Source: Georgenia satyanarayanai (GTDB lineage Bacteria; Actinomycetota; Actinomycetes; Actinomycetales; Actinomycetaceae). From it: a DNA stretch of 64,000 bases. This document shows positions 6,900 to 13,860 of the stretch, piece by piece. Position 1 is the first letter of the stretch. Each line of letters starts with the position of its first letter. A program made the translations under genes and the position numbers. The notes under the pieces are model-generated. The model ran no database searches and was not told where the DNA came from. It saw nothing but the letters and a program-made list of their open reading frames with translations. Location of the stretch: contig NZ_UETB01000009.1 in the NCBI RefSeq assembly GCF_900116375.1, forward strand, positions 1-64,000. The letters are read 5' to 3'.

Positions 6900-9025
6900 C
6901 CTGCTCCTCCCGTTGACCGTGCGTGCTCCGCGGCCTGGGCGGCCTGCTCGGAGCGGTTGATGATGGATGTCGTCGACCGGCCGCCCAGGTAGGGCAGCAG
7001 GACGACCCGGCCGCCGTGCGCCTGCACGACCTCCGTCTCCGGCAGCGGCCTGCCGCCGTAGTCCCCGCCCTTGGCCCAGATGTCGGGGCGCAGGTGGGTG
7101 AGCGTGCCGCGCGGGTCGTCGTCGTCGAAGACGACGACGGCGTCCACGCAGTCCAGCGCCTCGAGCACCTTGGCGCGGTCGGCCGCGGGCACGACCGGCC
7201 GGCCTTGCCCCTTGAGGCGGGTGACCGACGCGTCGGAGTTCATGAGGACGACGAGGCGGTCTCCGAGCCGGCGCGCGGCCTGGAGGGTCGCGACGTGCCC
7301 GGCGTGCACGATGTCGAAGCAGCCACCGGTCGCGACGACGGTCGCGCCGTCCCCGCGCAGCCGCGTGGCCAGCTCGCGCAGCGCGTGCGGCTCGGCCTTG
7401 AGGACGCCGCCGCGGTCGGTGGGCGCCGCGGGCGTCTCGGCCGGCTCGCCGACGGGCTGCCGGCGGCCGCGGAAGCCCTCGGCGCCGCCGGCGGCGACCC
7501 ACGCGGAGGCGTCGGCGACGGCGGACTCGACCGCCTCGGAGAGCAGCGCGCCGGAGGCCAGGGCGCTGGCGGCGCTCGCGGCGAACCGGTCGCCGGCCCC
7601 GCAGGGGTCACCACCGTGGGTGGCGACCGCGGGGACGTAGCTCGTCTCGTCGTCGTGCGCAGCGAGGAACGCGCCGTCCGCGCCGGCGGTCACGCACACC
7701 CCGCGGGCCCGCCACGCGGTGCGCAGGGCCGCCGCGGCGACGTCGGCGGGTGCGTCGGGCCGCTCGGTGGCGGAGCGGGCCTCGCTGAGGTTGGGCGTCA
7801 CGAGTGCGGCGCCGGGGACCGGGTCGCCACCGCGGGGGTGGGGGTCCCACACGAGCCGCGTGCGGCGGGCGGCCTCGGCGAGCAGCTCGCGCAGACCGGG
7901 GTGGCGGGTCGTGCCCGCGCCGTAGTCGGAGACGAGGACGGCGTCGGCGCTCGCGAGCACCCGCGCGACCTCCTCGAGGGGCAGGTGCTCACCGGGGCTG
8001 CCGGGGCCGCCGTCGTCGACCCGGACGAGCGACTGGCCGCCGCTGCGGATGCGGGTCTTGCGCCGGGTGGCGCCCTCGTGGGGCAGGCGCAGGACCGTCA
8101 GGTGCTCCTCGAGCTCGGCCACGAGCCGGTCACCGTGCTCGTCGTCGGCGATCGGCGCGACGAGGGTGACGCGGCCGGTGCACAGCAGCGCCGCGAGACC
8201 CGCGCCTCCAGGGCTGTGGCGCGTGGTGCTCACGTCGAGCACCGGGACGGGGGCGTCGGGGGACAGGCGTACGACCTCACCGTCGACGTCCGCGTCGAGG
8301 ACGACGTCCCCGACCACGACGACGTGCGGTGCGGAGTCTCCCGTACCCCCATCCCGCCGAGCGCTGAGCTGTTCCGGGCCGGACCCGTCCTGCGCAGGTG
8401 CCTCACCATCCCGCCGAGCGCTGAGCCGTTCCTCGGAGGAGACGGCCGTGCCCCCCACCCCGAGGTGGCGGTCGAGGGCGGCGCACAGCGCGTGGATGGC
8501 GACGAGATGGCCTTCCTGGACGGCCGCCGTCGAGGGCGCCTCGACGCACAGCGCGTCGTCGCACAGCTCGGCGAGCGGGTTGGGAGCGGGGCCGGTGAGG
8601 CCCCAGACGGTCAGGCCGAGCTCGCGGCCGCGCTCGGCGGCGCGCAGGACGTTGGGGCTCTTCCCCGAGGTGGACAGGAGCACGAGGACGTCACCGGGGC
8701 GCCCGTGCCCCTCGACCTGGCGGGCGAACATCTCCTCCGCGCCGTAGTCGTTGACGATCGCGCTCACGCTGGAGGACTCCGAGCACAGCGAGATCGCCGA
8801 GAAGGAGCGTCGGTCGTGGAGGAAGCGGCCGACGAGCTCGGAGGTGAGGTGCTGGGCCTCCGCGGCGCTGCCGCCGTTGCCCGCCGCGAGCAGCCGCGCG
8901 CCGCCGGACAGGCGCCCGGCGAGCTCGGCGGCCCACTGCTCCACGGTGCCGGCGTGGTCCTGGAGGAAGCCGAGGGCGGTCTCGAGCTCTGCCCGGTGCT
9001 CGTCGATCCAGTGCTGGGCGCTCAT
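6896..9025 (-). CDS. gmhA-hldE: GmhA-HldE fusion: sedoheptulose-7-phosphate isomerase, heptose-7-phosphate kinase and heptose-1-phosphate adenylyltransferase
   Basis: 709 residues in three domains. Residues 1-190 form a GmhA-type SIS domain (AAGNGGSAAEAQHLTSELVG; STSGKSPNVL; catalytic VQEGH). Residues 232-540 form a PfkB-family HldE kinase ending in the GAGD motif near residue 475. Residues 560-709 form a nucleotidyltransferase with HAGH in GGCFDIVHAGHV. Together these would convert sedoheptulose-7-P to heptose-1,7-bisP and, after GmhB, heptose-1-P to ADP-heptose. The linker (about 190-231) contains two in-frame copies of a dispersed repeat encoding EERLSARRDG and PEQLSARRDG. ATGA overlap joins it to the preceding glycosyltransferase. 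In Gram-negative bacteria GmhA and HldE are separate proteins. Confidence 0.92.
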   Translation of the reverse strand: MSAQHWIDEHRAELETALGFLQDHAGTVEQWAAELAGRLSGGARLLAAGNGGSAAEAQHLTSELVGRFLHDRRSFSAISLCSESSSVSAIVNDYGAEEMFARQVEGHGRPGDVLVLLSTSGKSPNVLRAAERGRELGLTVWGLTGPAPNPLAELCDDALCVEAPSTAAVQEGHLVAIHALCAALDRHLGVGGTAVSSEERLSARRDGEAPAQDGSGPEQLSARRDGGTGDSAPHVVVVGDVVLDADVDGEVVRLSPDAPVPVLDVSTTRHSPGGAGLAALLCTGRVTLVAPIADDEHGDRLVAELEEHLTVLRLPHEGATRRKTRIRSGGQSLVRVDDGGPGSPGEHLPLEEVARVLASADAVLVSDYGAGTTRHPGLRELLAEAARRTRLVWDPHPRGGDPVPGAALVTPNLSEARSATERPDAPADVAAAALRTAWRARGVCVTAGADGAFLAAHDDETSYVPAVATHGGDPCGAGDRFAASAASALASGALLSEAVESAVADASAWVAAGGAEGFRGRRQPVGEPAETPAAPTDRGGVLKAEPHALRELATRLRGDGATVVATGGCFDIVHAGHVATLQAARRLGDRLVVLMNSDASVTRLKGQGRPVVPAADRAKVLEALDCVDAVVVFDDDDPRGTLTHLRPDIWAKGGDYGGRPLPETEVVQAHGGRVVLLPYLGGRSTTSIINRSEQAAQAAEHARSTGGAG
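8355..8375 (-). repeat. Dispersed 21-bp element, in-frame copy 1 in gmhA-hldE
   Basis: One mismatch to the minus-strand consensus GGAACAACTCAGCGCTCGGCG; it encodes EQLSARR inside the interdomain linker. It lies 57 bases (19 codons) from the sister copy. Confidence 0.85.
8412..8432 (-). repeat. Dispersed 21-bp element, in-frame copy 2 in gmhA-hldE
   Basis: Two mismatches to the consensus; it encodes EERLSARR. It is in the same reading frame and orientation as the copy at 8355-8375. Confidence 0.85.
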
Positions 9026-10248
9026 GCGGTCGCCGCCTTCCGGGACGTCGTGGTGCGGGCGACGCTGACCTCGGCGTAGGCCGCCTCGGTCGCGGCGGCC
9101 ACCCGCTCCCAGCTGAAGCGATCCTCGGCACGGGCGCGGGCGGCCTCGCCGTAGCGGGCGCGCACCTCCGGGTCGACGAGGAGGCGGGTGATGGCCGCGG
9201 CGAGCGCGTCGGGCTCGCGCGGGGGGACGAGGGAGCCGGTGCGGCCGTCCTCGACGGAGTCGAGCAGCCCGCCGACGGCGCTGCCCACGAGCGGGCGCCC
9301 GCAGGCGGCGGCCTCGAGCGGCACGATCCCGAAGGGCTCGTACCAGGGGGTGGCGACGACGATGTCCGCGGAGCGGATGAGCGCGGGCACGCCGGTGCGC
9401 GGCACCGAGCCGACGAACCGGACCCGGTTCTCGACGCCGAGCTCCTCGGCGAGGGCGTGCAGCCGCCGTGCCTCCGGGTCGGTGCGGATGTGGGACTGGT
9501 CGGGGCCGCCGGCGACGAGCAGCTCGACGTCGGGCAGCAGCGGCAGCGCGGCGACGACCGTCTCCACGCCCTTGCGCTCGACGAGCCGCCCGATGGACAG
9601 CAGCCGGAAGGGCTGGTCGCCGGGCGGGGGGTGGGCCTCGCCGTCGGGGCTGAAGAGCTGGACGTCGACCCCGCACGGCACCACGCGCACCCGCGACCGG
9701 TCGATGCCCATCGCCTCGAGCTCGGTGACCTCGTCGCTGCACGTCGCCACGACGAGGTCCGCCTCGGTGGCCACGCGCGTCTCGGCCGCGACCCGGCCGG
9801 CGGGGCTGGTGTCCTTGGCGCCCTGGTGGCGGCGCTTGACGGTGCCCAGGGCGTGGAAGGTGTGGACGAGCGGCACGGGCACCTGCTCGGCCGCCTCGAG
9901 AGCGGCGAGCCCGGACATCCAGAAGTGCGAGTGGACGACGTCGGGGCGGTCCGCGCCCGCCCAGCGCTGGGCCAGCCAGCGGCCGAACTCGGGCATGTAG
10001 GGGAGCAGGTGGTCCTTGGGCAGCACCTGCGCCGGCCCGGCGGGGACGTGGACGACCCGCACACCGGGCAGCATCTCGACCTGCTCGGGCAGGTCGGGGT
10101 CGTCCCGGCGGGTGTAGACGGCGACGTCGTGCCCGCGCCGGGCGAGGGCGGCCGCGAGGGCGGCGACGTGGACGTTCTGTCCACCGGCGTCCTCGCCGCC
10201 GAGCGCTGCCAGCGGGCTGGCGTGCTCCGACACCATGGCGATTCTCAT
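9022..10248 (-). CDS. Glycosyltransferase family 4 (GT-B)
   Basis: 408 residues. The N-terminal GT-B signature (MVSEHASPLAALGGEDAGGQ then NVHVAALAAAL) carries the glycine-rich acceptor loop. The C-terminal domain shows SIGRLVERKGVETVV and the EX7E donor motif (EPFGIVPLEAAACGRPLVGS). A retaining sugar-nucleotide transferase acting at the cytoplasmic face is expected. Start and stop overlap neighbours as ATGA, so it is translationally coupled to the upstream transferase and to gmhA-hldE. Its sugar could be heptose, mannose or glucose; sequence does not decide. Confidence 0.88.
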   Translation of the reverse strand: MRIAMVSEHASPLAALGGEDAGGQNVHVAALAAALARRGHDVAVYTRRDDPDLPEQVEMLPGVRVVHVPAGPAQVLPKDHLLPYMPEFGRWLAQRWAGADRPDVVHSHFWMSGLAALEAAEQVPVPLVHTFHALGTVKRRHQGAKDTSPAGRVAAETRVATEADLVVATCSDEVTELEAMGIDRSRVRVVPCGVDVQLFSPDGEAHPPPGDQPFRLLSIGRLVERKGVETVVAALPLLPDVELLVAGGPDQSHIRTDPEARRLHALAEELGVENRVRFVGSVPRTGVPALIRSADIVVATPWYEPFGIVPLEAAACGRPLVGSAVGGLLDSVEDGRTGSLVPPREPDALAAAITRLLVDPEVRARYGEAARARAEDRFSWERVAAATEAAYAEVSVARTTTSRKAATA

Positions 10249-11204
10249 CGGACGACCTCCTTGAGCAGCGACTGCCAGTCCGCGAGGAAGCGGGCGGCGG
10301 AAAAGGTCTCGGTGGCGTGGCGGCGGGCGGCCTGGCCGCGCTCGCGCGCCTCGTCGGGGTCGGCGAGCCAGCGCAGCGCCGCCTCCTCGAGCACCCGCGG
10401 GTTCGCCGACACGACGCCGGCGTCCGCCGGGACGGCCTCGGGGGCCGCCGTCGTCGCCAGGGCGAGCACGGGCAGGCCGAGCGTCATCGCCTCGATGAGC
10501 GACAGCCCGAGCGAGGTCCACCGGTAGGGGTGCAGGTAGGCGCGCTGCCGGGCGAGGAGGGGGTGCATCTCGGACTGCCGCACGTCCTCGTGCAGGTGCC
10601 CGGCCAGGTCGGGCGCGTGCTCCTCGAGCGCGGCCATCCCCATCCCGTACACGGACAGCGGGACGGTCCTGGACAGGTCGAGCACGACGTCGGTGCCCGC
10701 CACCCGCCACCGGCGCACCGGCTCGTTGACGACGACGCCGACCCGCTCCTCCTCGCCCGTGTACAGGTACCCGGGGTCGAGGACGCCGTGGTCGATGACC
10801 GTCGTCGGCGCCCGGCCGCAGTCCCACACGAGCGCGTTGAAGTGGGTGACGTGGACGATCGGGATGTCGCTGCGGTCCGCGAGCGGGTGGCGGGTGCGCA
10901 CGGCGTCGCCGTTCGGGGTGTTGTGCTCGACGTACACGGCGGGCACGTCGGTGCCGGGGCGCAGTCCGGTCCACTCCTCGAAGAGCGCGATCTCGTGCGG
11001 CCGCTGGAGGACGACGACGTCGCAGCCCTCCTCCCGCAGCTCCGCGGGGCTGAGCTCGCGGGCGTTGGCGGGCCAGTCCCACGTGCGGGCCCGGCCCAGC
11101 CCGTCGGGCCCGCGGTCGGGGAGCACCGGGATGAGGTACTCGTCGGGACCGGTGACGAAAGGGGTCAGCCAGGACCCGTGGACGTGCCAGACGGCGACCT
11201 TCAC
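10245..11204 (-). CDS. Glycosyltransferase, GT4-like
   Basis: 319 residues from a GTG at 11204 that overlaps the preceding stop as GTGA. The N-terminal half is divergent (VAVWHVHGSWLTPFVTG; VYVEHNTPNGD). The C-terminal half has a GT-B donor-site block (PYRWTSLGLSLIEAMTLG then LPVLALATTAAPEAVP), including the paired glutamates. An in-frame extension upstream exists but is arginine-rich shadow sequence. Role in the heptose glycan operon is by context only. Confidence 0.82.
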   Translation of the reverse strand: MKVAVWHVHGSWLTPFVTGPDEYLIPVLPDRGPDGLGRARTWDWPANARELSPAELREEGCDVVVLQRPHEIALFEEWTGLRPGTDVPAVYVEHNTPNGDAVRTRHPLADRSDIPIVHVTHFNALVWDCGRAPTTVIDHGVLDPGYLYTGEEERVGVVVNEPVRRWRVAGTDVVLDLSRTVPLSVYGMGMAALEEHAPDLAGHLHEDVRQSEMHPLLARQRAYLHPYRWTSLGLSLIEAMTLGLPVLALATTAAPEAVPADAGVVSANPRVLEEAALRWLADPDEARERGQAARRHATETFSAARFLADWQSLLKEVVR

Positions 11205-12349
11205 GCCATGACCTCCTGGGGGGCGAGGGACGCGACGGCGTCCACGACCTGCTCGGGACGGATGCCGGTGAGGCAGGGGTGGCCCGGCACCGGGCACTCC
11301 CGGGCGCGGGTGTCGGCGCACGCGGCGAGCTGGTCGCCGAGCACGACGGTCGGCACGCCGTAGGGGGCCCACCGCTCGGCGGGCACCACCGGGGAGAAGA
11401 GGGAGACGACGGGGGTCCCGACGGCGGCCGCGAGGTGCGCCGGGCCGGTGTTGCCGACGACGACGCACGCGGCGCCGTCGAGCACGGCGGCCAGCTGGGG
11501 CAGGTCGGTGCGGCCGGTGAGGTCGTGGACACCCGGGCCGGCGGCGGGGGCCTGCTCGCCCGGCCCGCCGGTGACGACGACGTCCCACCCGGCCGCCACG
11601 AGAGCGCCGGCGATCGCCCGCGCGTGCTCCGGCGCGATGGCCCGAGCCGGCACCGAGGCCCCCGGGTGCAGCACGACGTACTCGCCCCGTCGCCGAGCGC
11701 TGAGCTGTTCCTGCACGAGGGGGGCTCCGCCAGTAACAAGTGAGCTCTCGGCGGGGAGGGGGGTGGCGGGGAGGGGGTGGCTCCCCTCTCGCCGAGCGCT
11801 GAGTTGTTCCTCGGCGGGGAGGGGGGCGCTGTCGGTGAGGAGGGGGGTGGCGTCGGGGAGGGGGCGGCGGACGGCGAGGCGGCCGTCGTCGCCCGGCGGC
11901 AGCTGCGCGCCGGCGGCGCGGGCGAGGTCGAGGGCGGCCTCGACCTCGTGGAGGCCCTCGGGGCGCTGGTGGCGGACGTCGAGGAGCGAGCCGGGGTAGT
12001 CCACGCTCGTCGCGGAGACGTGCCCGATCCCCGCCAGCTTCGCGAGCAGCGCCATCGGCAGCGGGCTCTGGTGGAAGGAGGTGAAGACGACCGCCCGGTC
12101 GTAGCGGCGGGCCGCGAGCGTCGCGACGAGCCCGTCGATGGCCGCCGGGTCGACGGCGGGTGGCCGGTAGCCCGACCACGGCGCGTCGACGACGAGCACC
12201 TCCCGCACCCCAGGCAGCAGCCGGGCGGCCCCCGCGCCGGACGGACCCGCGAGGAGGTCGACGTCGTCGTGGGCCGCGAGGGCCCGGACGGCGGGCCCGG
12301 TGAGGAGGACGTCGCCGTCGTTGTCGAGGCGCACGGCGAGGGTCGTCAT
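11201..12349 (-). CDS. Glycosyltransferase family 9 with repeat-derived insertion
   Basis: 382 residues, about 50-60 longer than the GT9 at 5251-6216. The N-terminal Rossmann domain carries LDNDGDVLLTGPAVRAL; the second begins at EYVVLHPGASVPAR and includes VVGNTGPAHLAAAVGTP. Between them (about residues 160-223) lies a Pro/Ala/Ser-rich segment containing two EQLSARR copies of the dispersed 21-bp element and a degenerate inverted copy. The insertion falls in the interdomain linker, so the enzyme is probably still active. Predicted to use an ADP-heptose-type donor. Overlaps both neighbours by 4 bases. Confidence 0.88.
   Translation of the reverse strand: MTTLAVRLDNDGDVLLTGPAVRALAAHDDVDLLAGPSGAGAARLLPGVREVLVVDAPWSGYRPPAVDPAAIDGLVATLAARRYDRAVVFTSFHQSPLPMALLAKLAGIGHVSATSVDYPGSLLDVRHQRPEGLHEVEAALDLARAAGAQLPPGDDGRLAVRRPLPDATPLLTDSAPLPAEEQLSARREGSHPLPATPLPAESSLVTGGAPLVQEQLSARRRGEYVVLHPGASVPARAIAPEHARAIAGALVAAGWDVVVTGGPGEQAPAAGPGVHDLTGRTDLPQLAAVLDGAACVVVGNTGPAHLAAAVGTPVVSLFSPVVPAERWAPYGVPTVVLGDQLAACADTRARECPVPGHPCLTGIRPEQVVDAVASLAPQEVMA
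11691..11711 (-). repeat. Dispersed 21-bp element, in-frame copy 1 in GT9
   Basis: One mismatch to the consensus; it encodes EQLSARR just before the second GT9 domain. A degenerate inverted copy (17 of 21) lies at 11733-11753, so the pair could form a hairpin. Confidence 0.85.
11733..11753 (+). repeat. Degenerate inverted copy of the 21-bp element
   Basis: It matches the consensus at 17 of 21 positions on the opposite strand to the flanking copies, forming the arm facing 11691-11711. Confidence 0.55.
11790..11810 (-). repeat. Dispersed 21-bp element, in-frame copy 2 in GT9
   Basis: Exact match to the consensus; it encodes EQLSARR followed by REG. The downstream CGAGAGGGGAG also resembles the repeat units after purB. 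Confidence 0.85.
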
Positions 12350-13860
12350 CGCTCGTCACCCGCCATCGTGAGGACGAGGTCGACGGCGGAGGCGAGGTCC
12401 GCGGCGACGTGCTCGGCACGCTCGACCTCCTCCGTGCGGGTGACCGGCGTCGGAACGAGCACGGCGCGGGCACCGGCGGCCTGGGCGGCGCCGACGTCGG
12501 CACCGATGTCCCCGACGACGACGCACTCGTGCGGTGCCACGCCCAGGGTCTCGGCGGCGCGCAGCACCATGCCCGGCCCGGGTTTGCGGCAGGTGCAGCC
12601 GTCCCCCGGGCCGTGCGGGCAGTGCTCGACGACGTCGAACGAACCGAGCAGGTCCTGGACACGCTCGTTGACCCGGGAGACGTCCTCGGCGCTGATGAGA
12701 CCGCGGGCGATGCCGGACTGGTTGGTCACCATGCCGACGAGCAGGCCTCCGGCGCGCAGCCGGCGCACCGACTCCGCGGCGTCGGTCACCGTGCGGACCC
12801 TGGCGGGGTCACCGTTGTAGGGGACGTCCTCGACGATCGTGCCGTCGCGGTCGAGCAGGGCGGCGCGGAGCGGCGGCGGCCACGCGGGCACGTCGCGGAA
12901 CCTCACCGCTCCGTGCAGCCGGTGCCACACCGCCGACCAGGGGATGGCCACGCTCGTCCACACCATCCGGCGCCACTCGGCGGCCCAGCCCTCCTCACCG
13001 GGACGGGGGCCCGGCGCGATGCGGCGCACGGTGAAGTCGGCGGTCAGGCCCGCCCACGTGGCGGCCGCCGCGGCGGCGGCGCGCCGGCGACCGGCGGCCG
13101 CGAGGAGCGTGGCGGCGGACCCGGCCGCGACGGTGGCGACGTGCCAGCGGAAGCGCCCGCGGCCCGTGCCGCCGATCTCGCGCCAGCCGGGGCCGTGCAG
13201 CGCGCGCATGAGGGAGTCGGAGGCAGAGCCGGCCTGCATGCGCAGGCTGACGGCGTCGTCCGCGGGCCGCACCGGGTGGAGGATCTCGCGCTCGCCGCGG
13301 ACCAGCTCCCAGCCGGCCCGGGTGACCCGCAGGGCGAGGTCGGCGTCCTCCCGGTAGGCGCGCGGGAACCGCTCGTCGAAGCCGTGGACGGCGGCGAGGG
13401 CCGCGCGCCGGTAGGCCATGTCAGCCGTCGCCCACCTGGCGGTCTCCAGGCCGGCGGTGTTGCGCTCCCAGTCGGTGGGGCGCCGGTGCTGCGGCAGCGG
13501 GACGGTGATGCGGCCCTGCGTGGCACCCACCTCCGGACCGCACGCCGCGAGGTCGGCCGCGAGCCGGGTGGACCAGTTCGCGGGGAGGCGGACGTCGTCG
13601 TCGAGGAAGGCGACCCACTCGGTGGTGGCGGCACGCCACCCCGCGTTGCGGGCGGCGGCGGGGCCACGCCCGCCGGAGCGCAGCACCTCGACCGGGACGT
13701 CGCCCGGCGGCAGGTCGAGGGGCTCGGCCTGGTCGAGCGGGCGGTCGTCGACGAGGACGACCCGCTCGGGGGCCGGCCCGCCCTGACCGAGCAGGTCGGT
13801 GAGCACCTCCCGGAGGGAGGGGCGGCCGACGGTGGGGACGACGACGGTGTAGCCGCTCAC
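12346..13860 (-). CDS. Fusion of family 2 glycosyltransferase and GmhB-like heptose bisphosphatase
   Basis: 504 residues. Residues 1-320 form a GT2 domain (VVVPTVGRPSLREVL; acceptor/metal region AFLDDDVRLPANW; DADLALRVTRAGWELV). From about residue 330 there is a HAD phosphatase of GmhB type: nucleophile motif LLDRDGTI, VTNQSGIARG, the Cys/His zinc loop CPHGPGDGCTCRKPGPGM and VGDIGADVGAAQAAGA. GmhB removes the 7-phosphate from heptose-1,7-bisphosphate between the two HldE reactions, completing the pathway with gmhA-hldE. ATG at 13860 overlaps the carbamoyltransferase stop. Confidence 0.9.
   Translation of the reverse strand: MSGYTVVVPTVGRPSLREVLTDLLGQGGPAPERVVLVDDRPLDQAEPLDLPPGDVPVEVLRSGGRGPAAARNAGWRAATTEWVAFLDDDVRLPANWSTRLAADLAACGPEVGATQGRITVPLPQHRRPTDWERNTAGLETARWATADMAYRRAALAAVHGFDERFPRAYREDADLALRVTRAGWELVRGEREILHPVRPADDAVSLRMQAGSASDSLMRALHGPGWREIGGTGRGRFRWHVATVAAGSAATLLAAAGRRRAAAAAAATWAGLTADFTVRRIAPGPRPGEEGWAAEWRRMVWTSVAIPWSAVWHRLHGAVRFRDVPAWPPPLRAALLDRDGTIVEDVPYNGDPARVRTVTDAAESVRRLRAGGLLVGMVTNQSGIARGLISAEDVSRVNERVQDLLGSFDVVEHCPHGPGDGCTCRKPGPGMVLRAAETLGVAPHECVVVGDIGADVGAAQAAGARAVLVPTPVTRTEEVERAEHVAADLASAVDLVLTMAGDER

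Noticed and set aside
6923-9079. 718-codon plus-strand ORF opposite gmhA-hldE
   Set aside because: No recognisable domain, and the opposite strand encodes three intact enzymatic domains.
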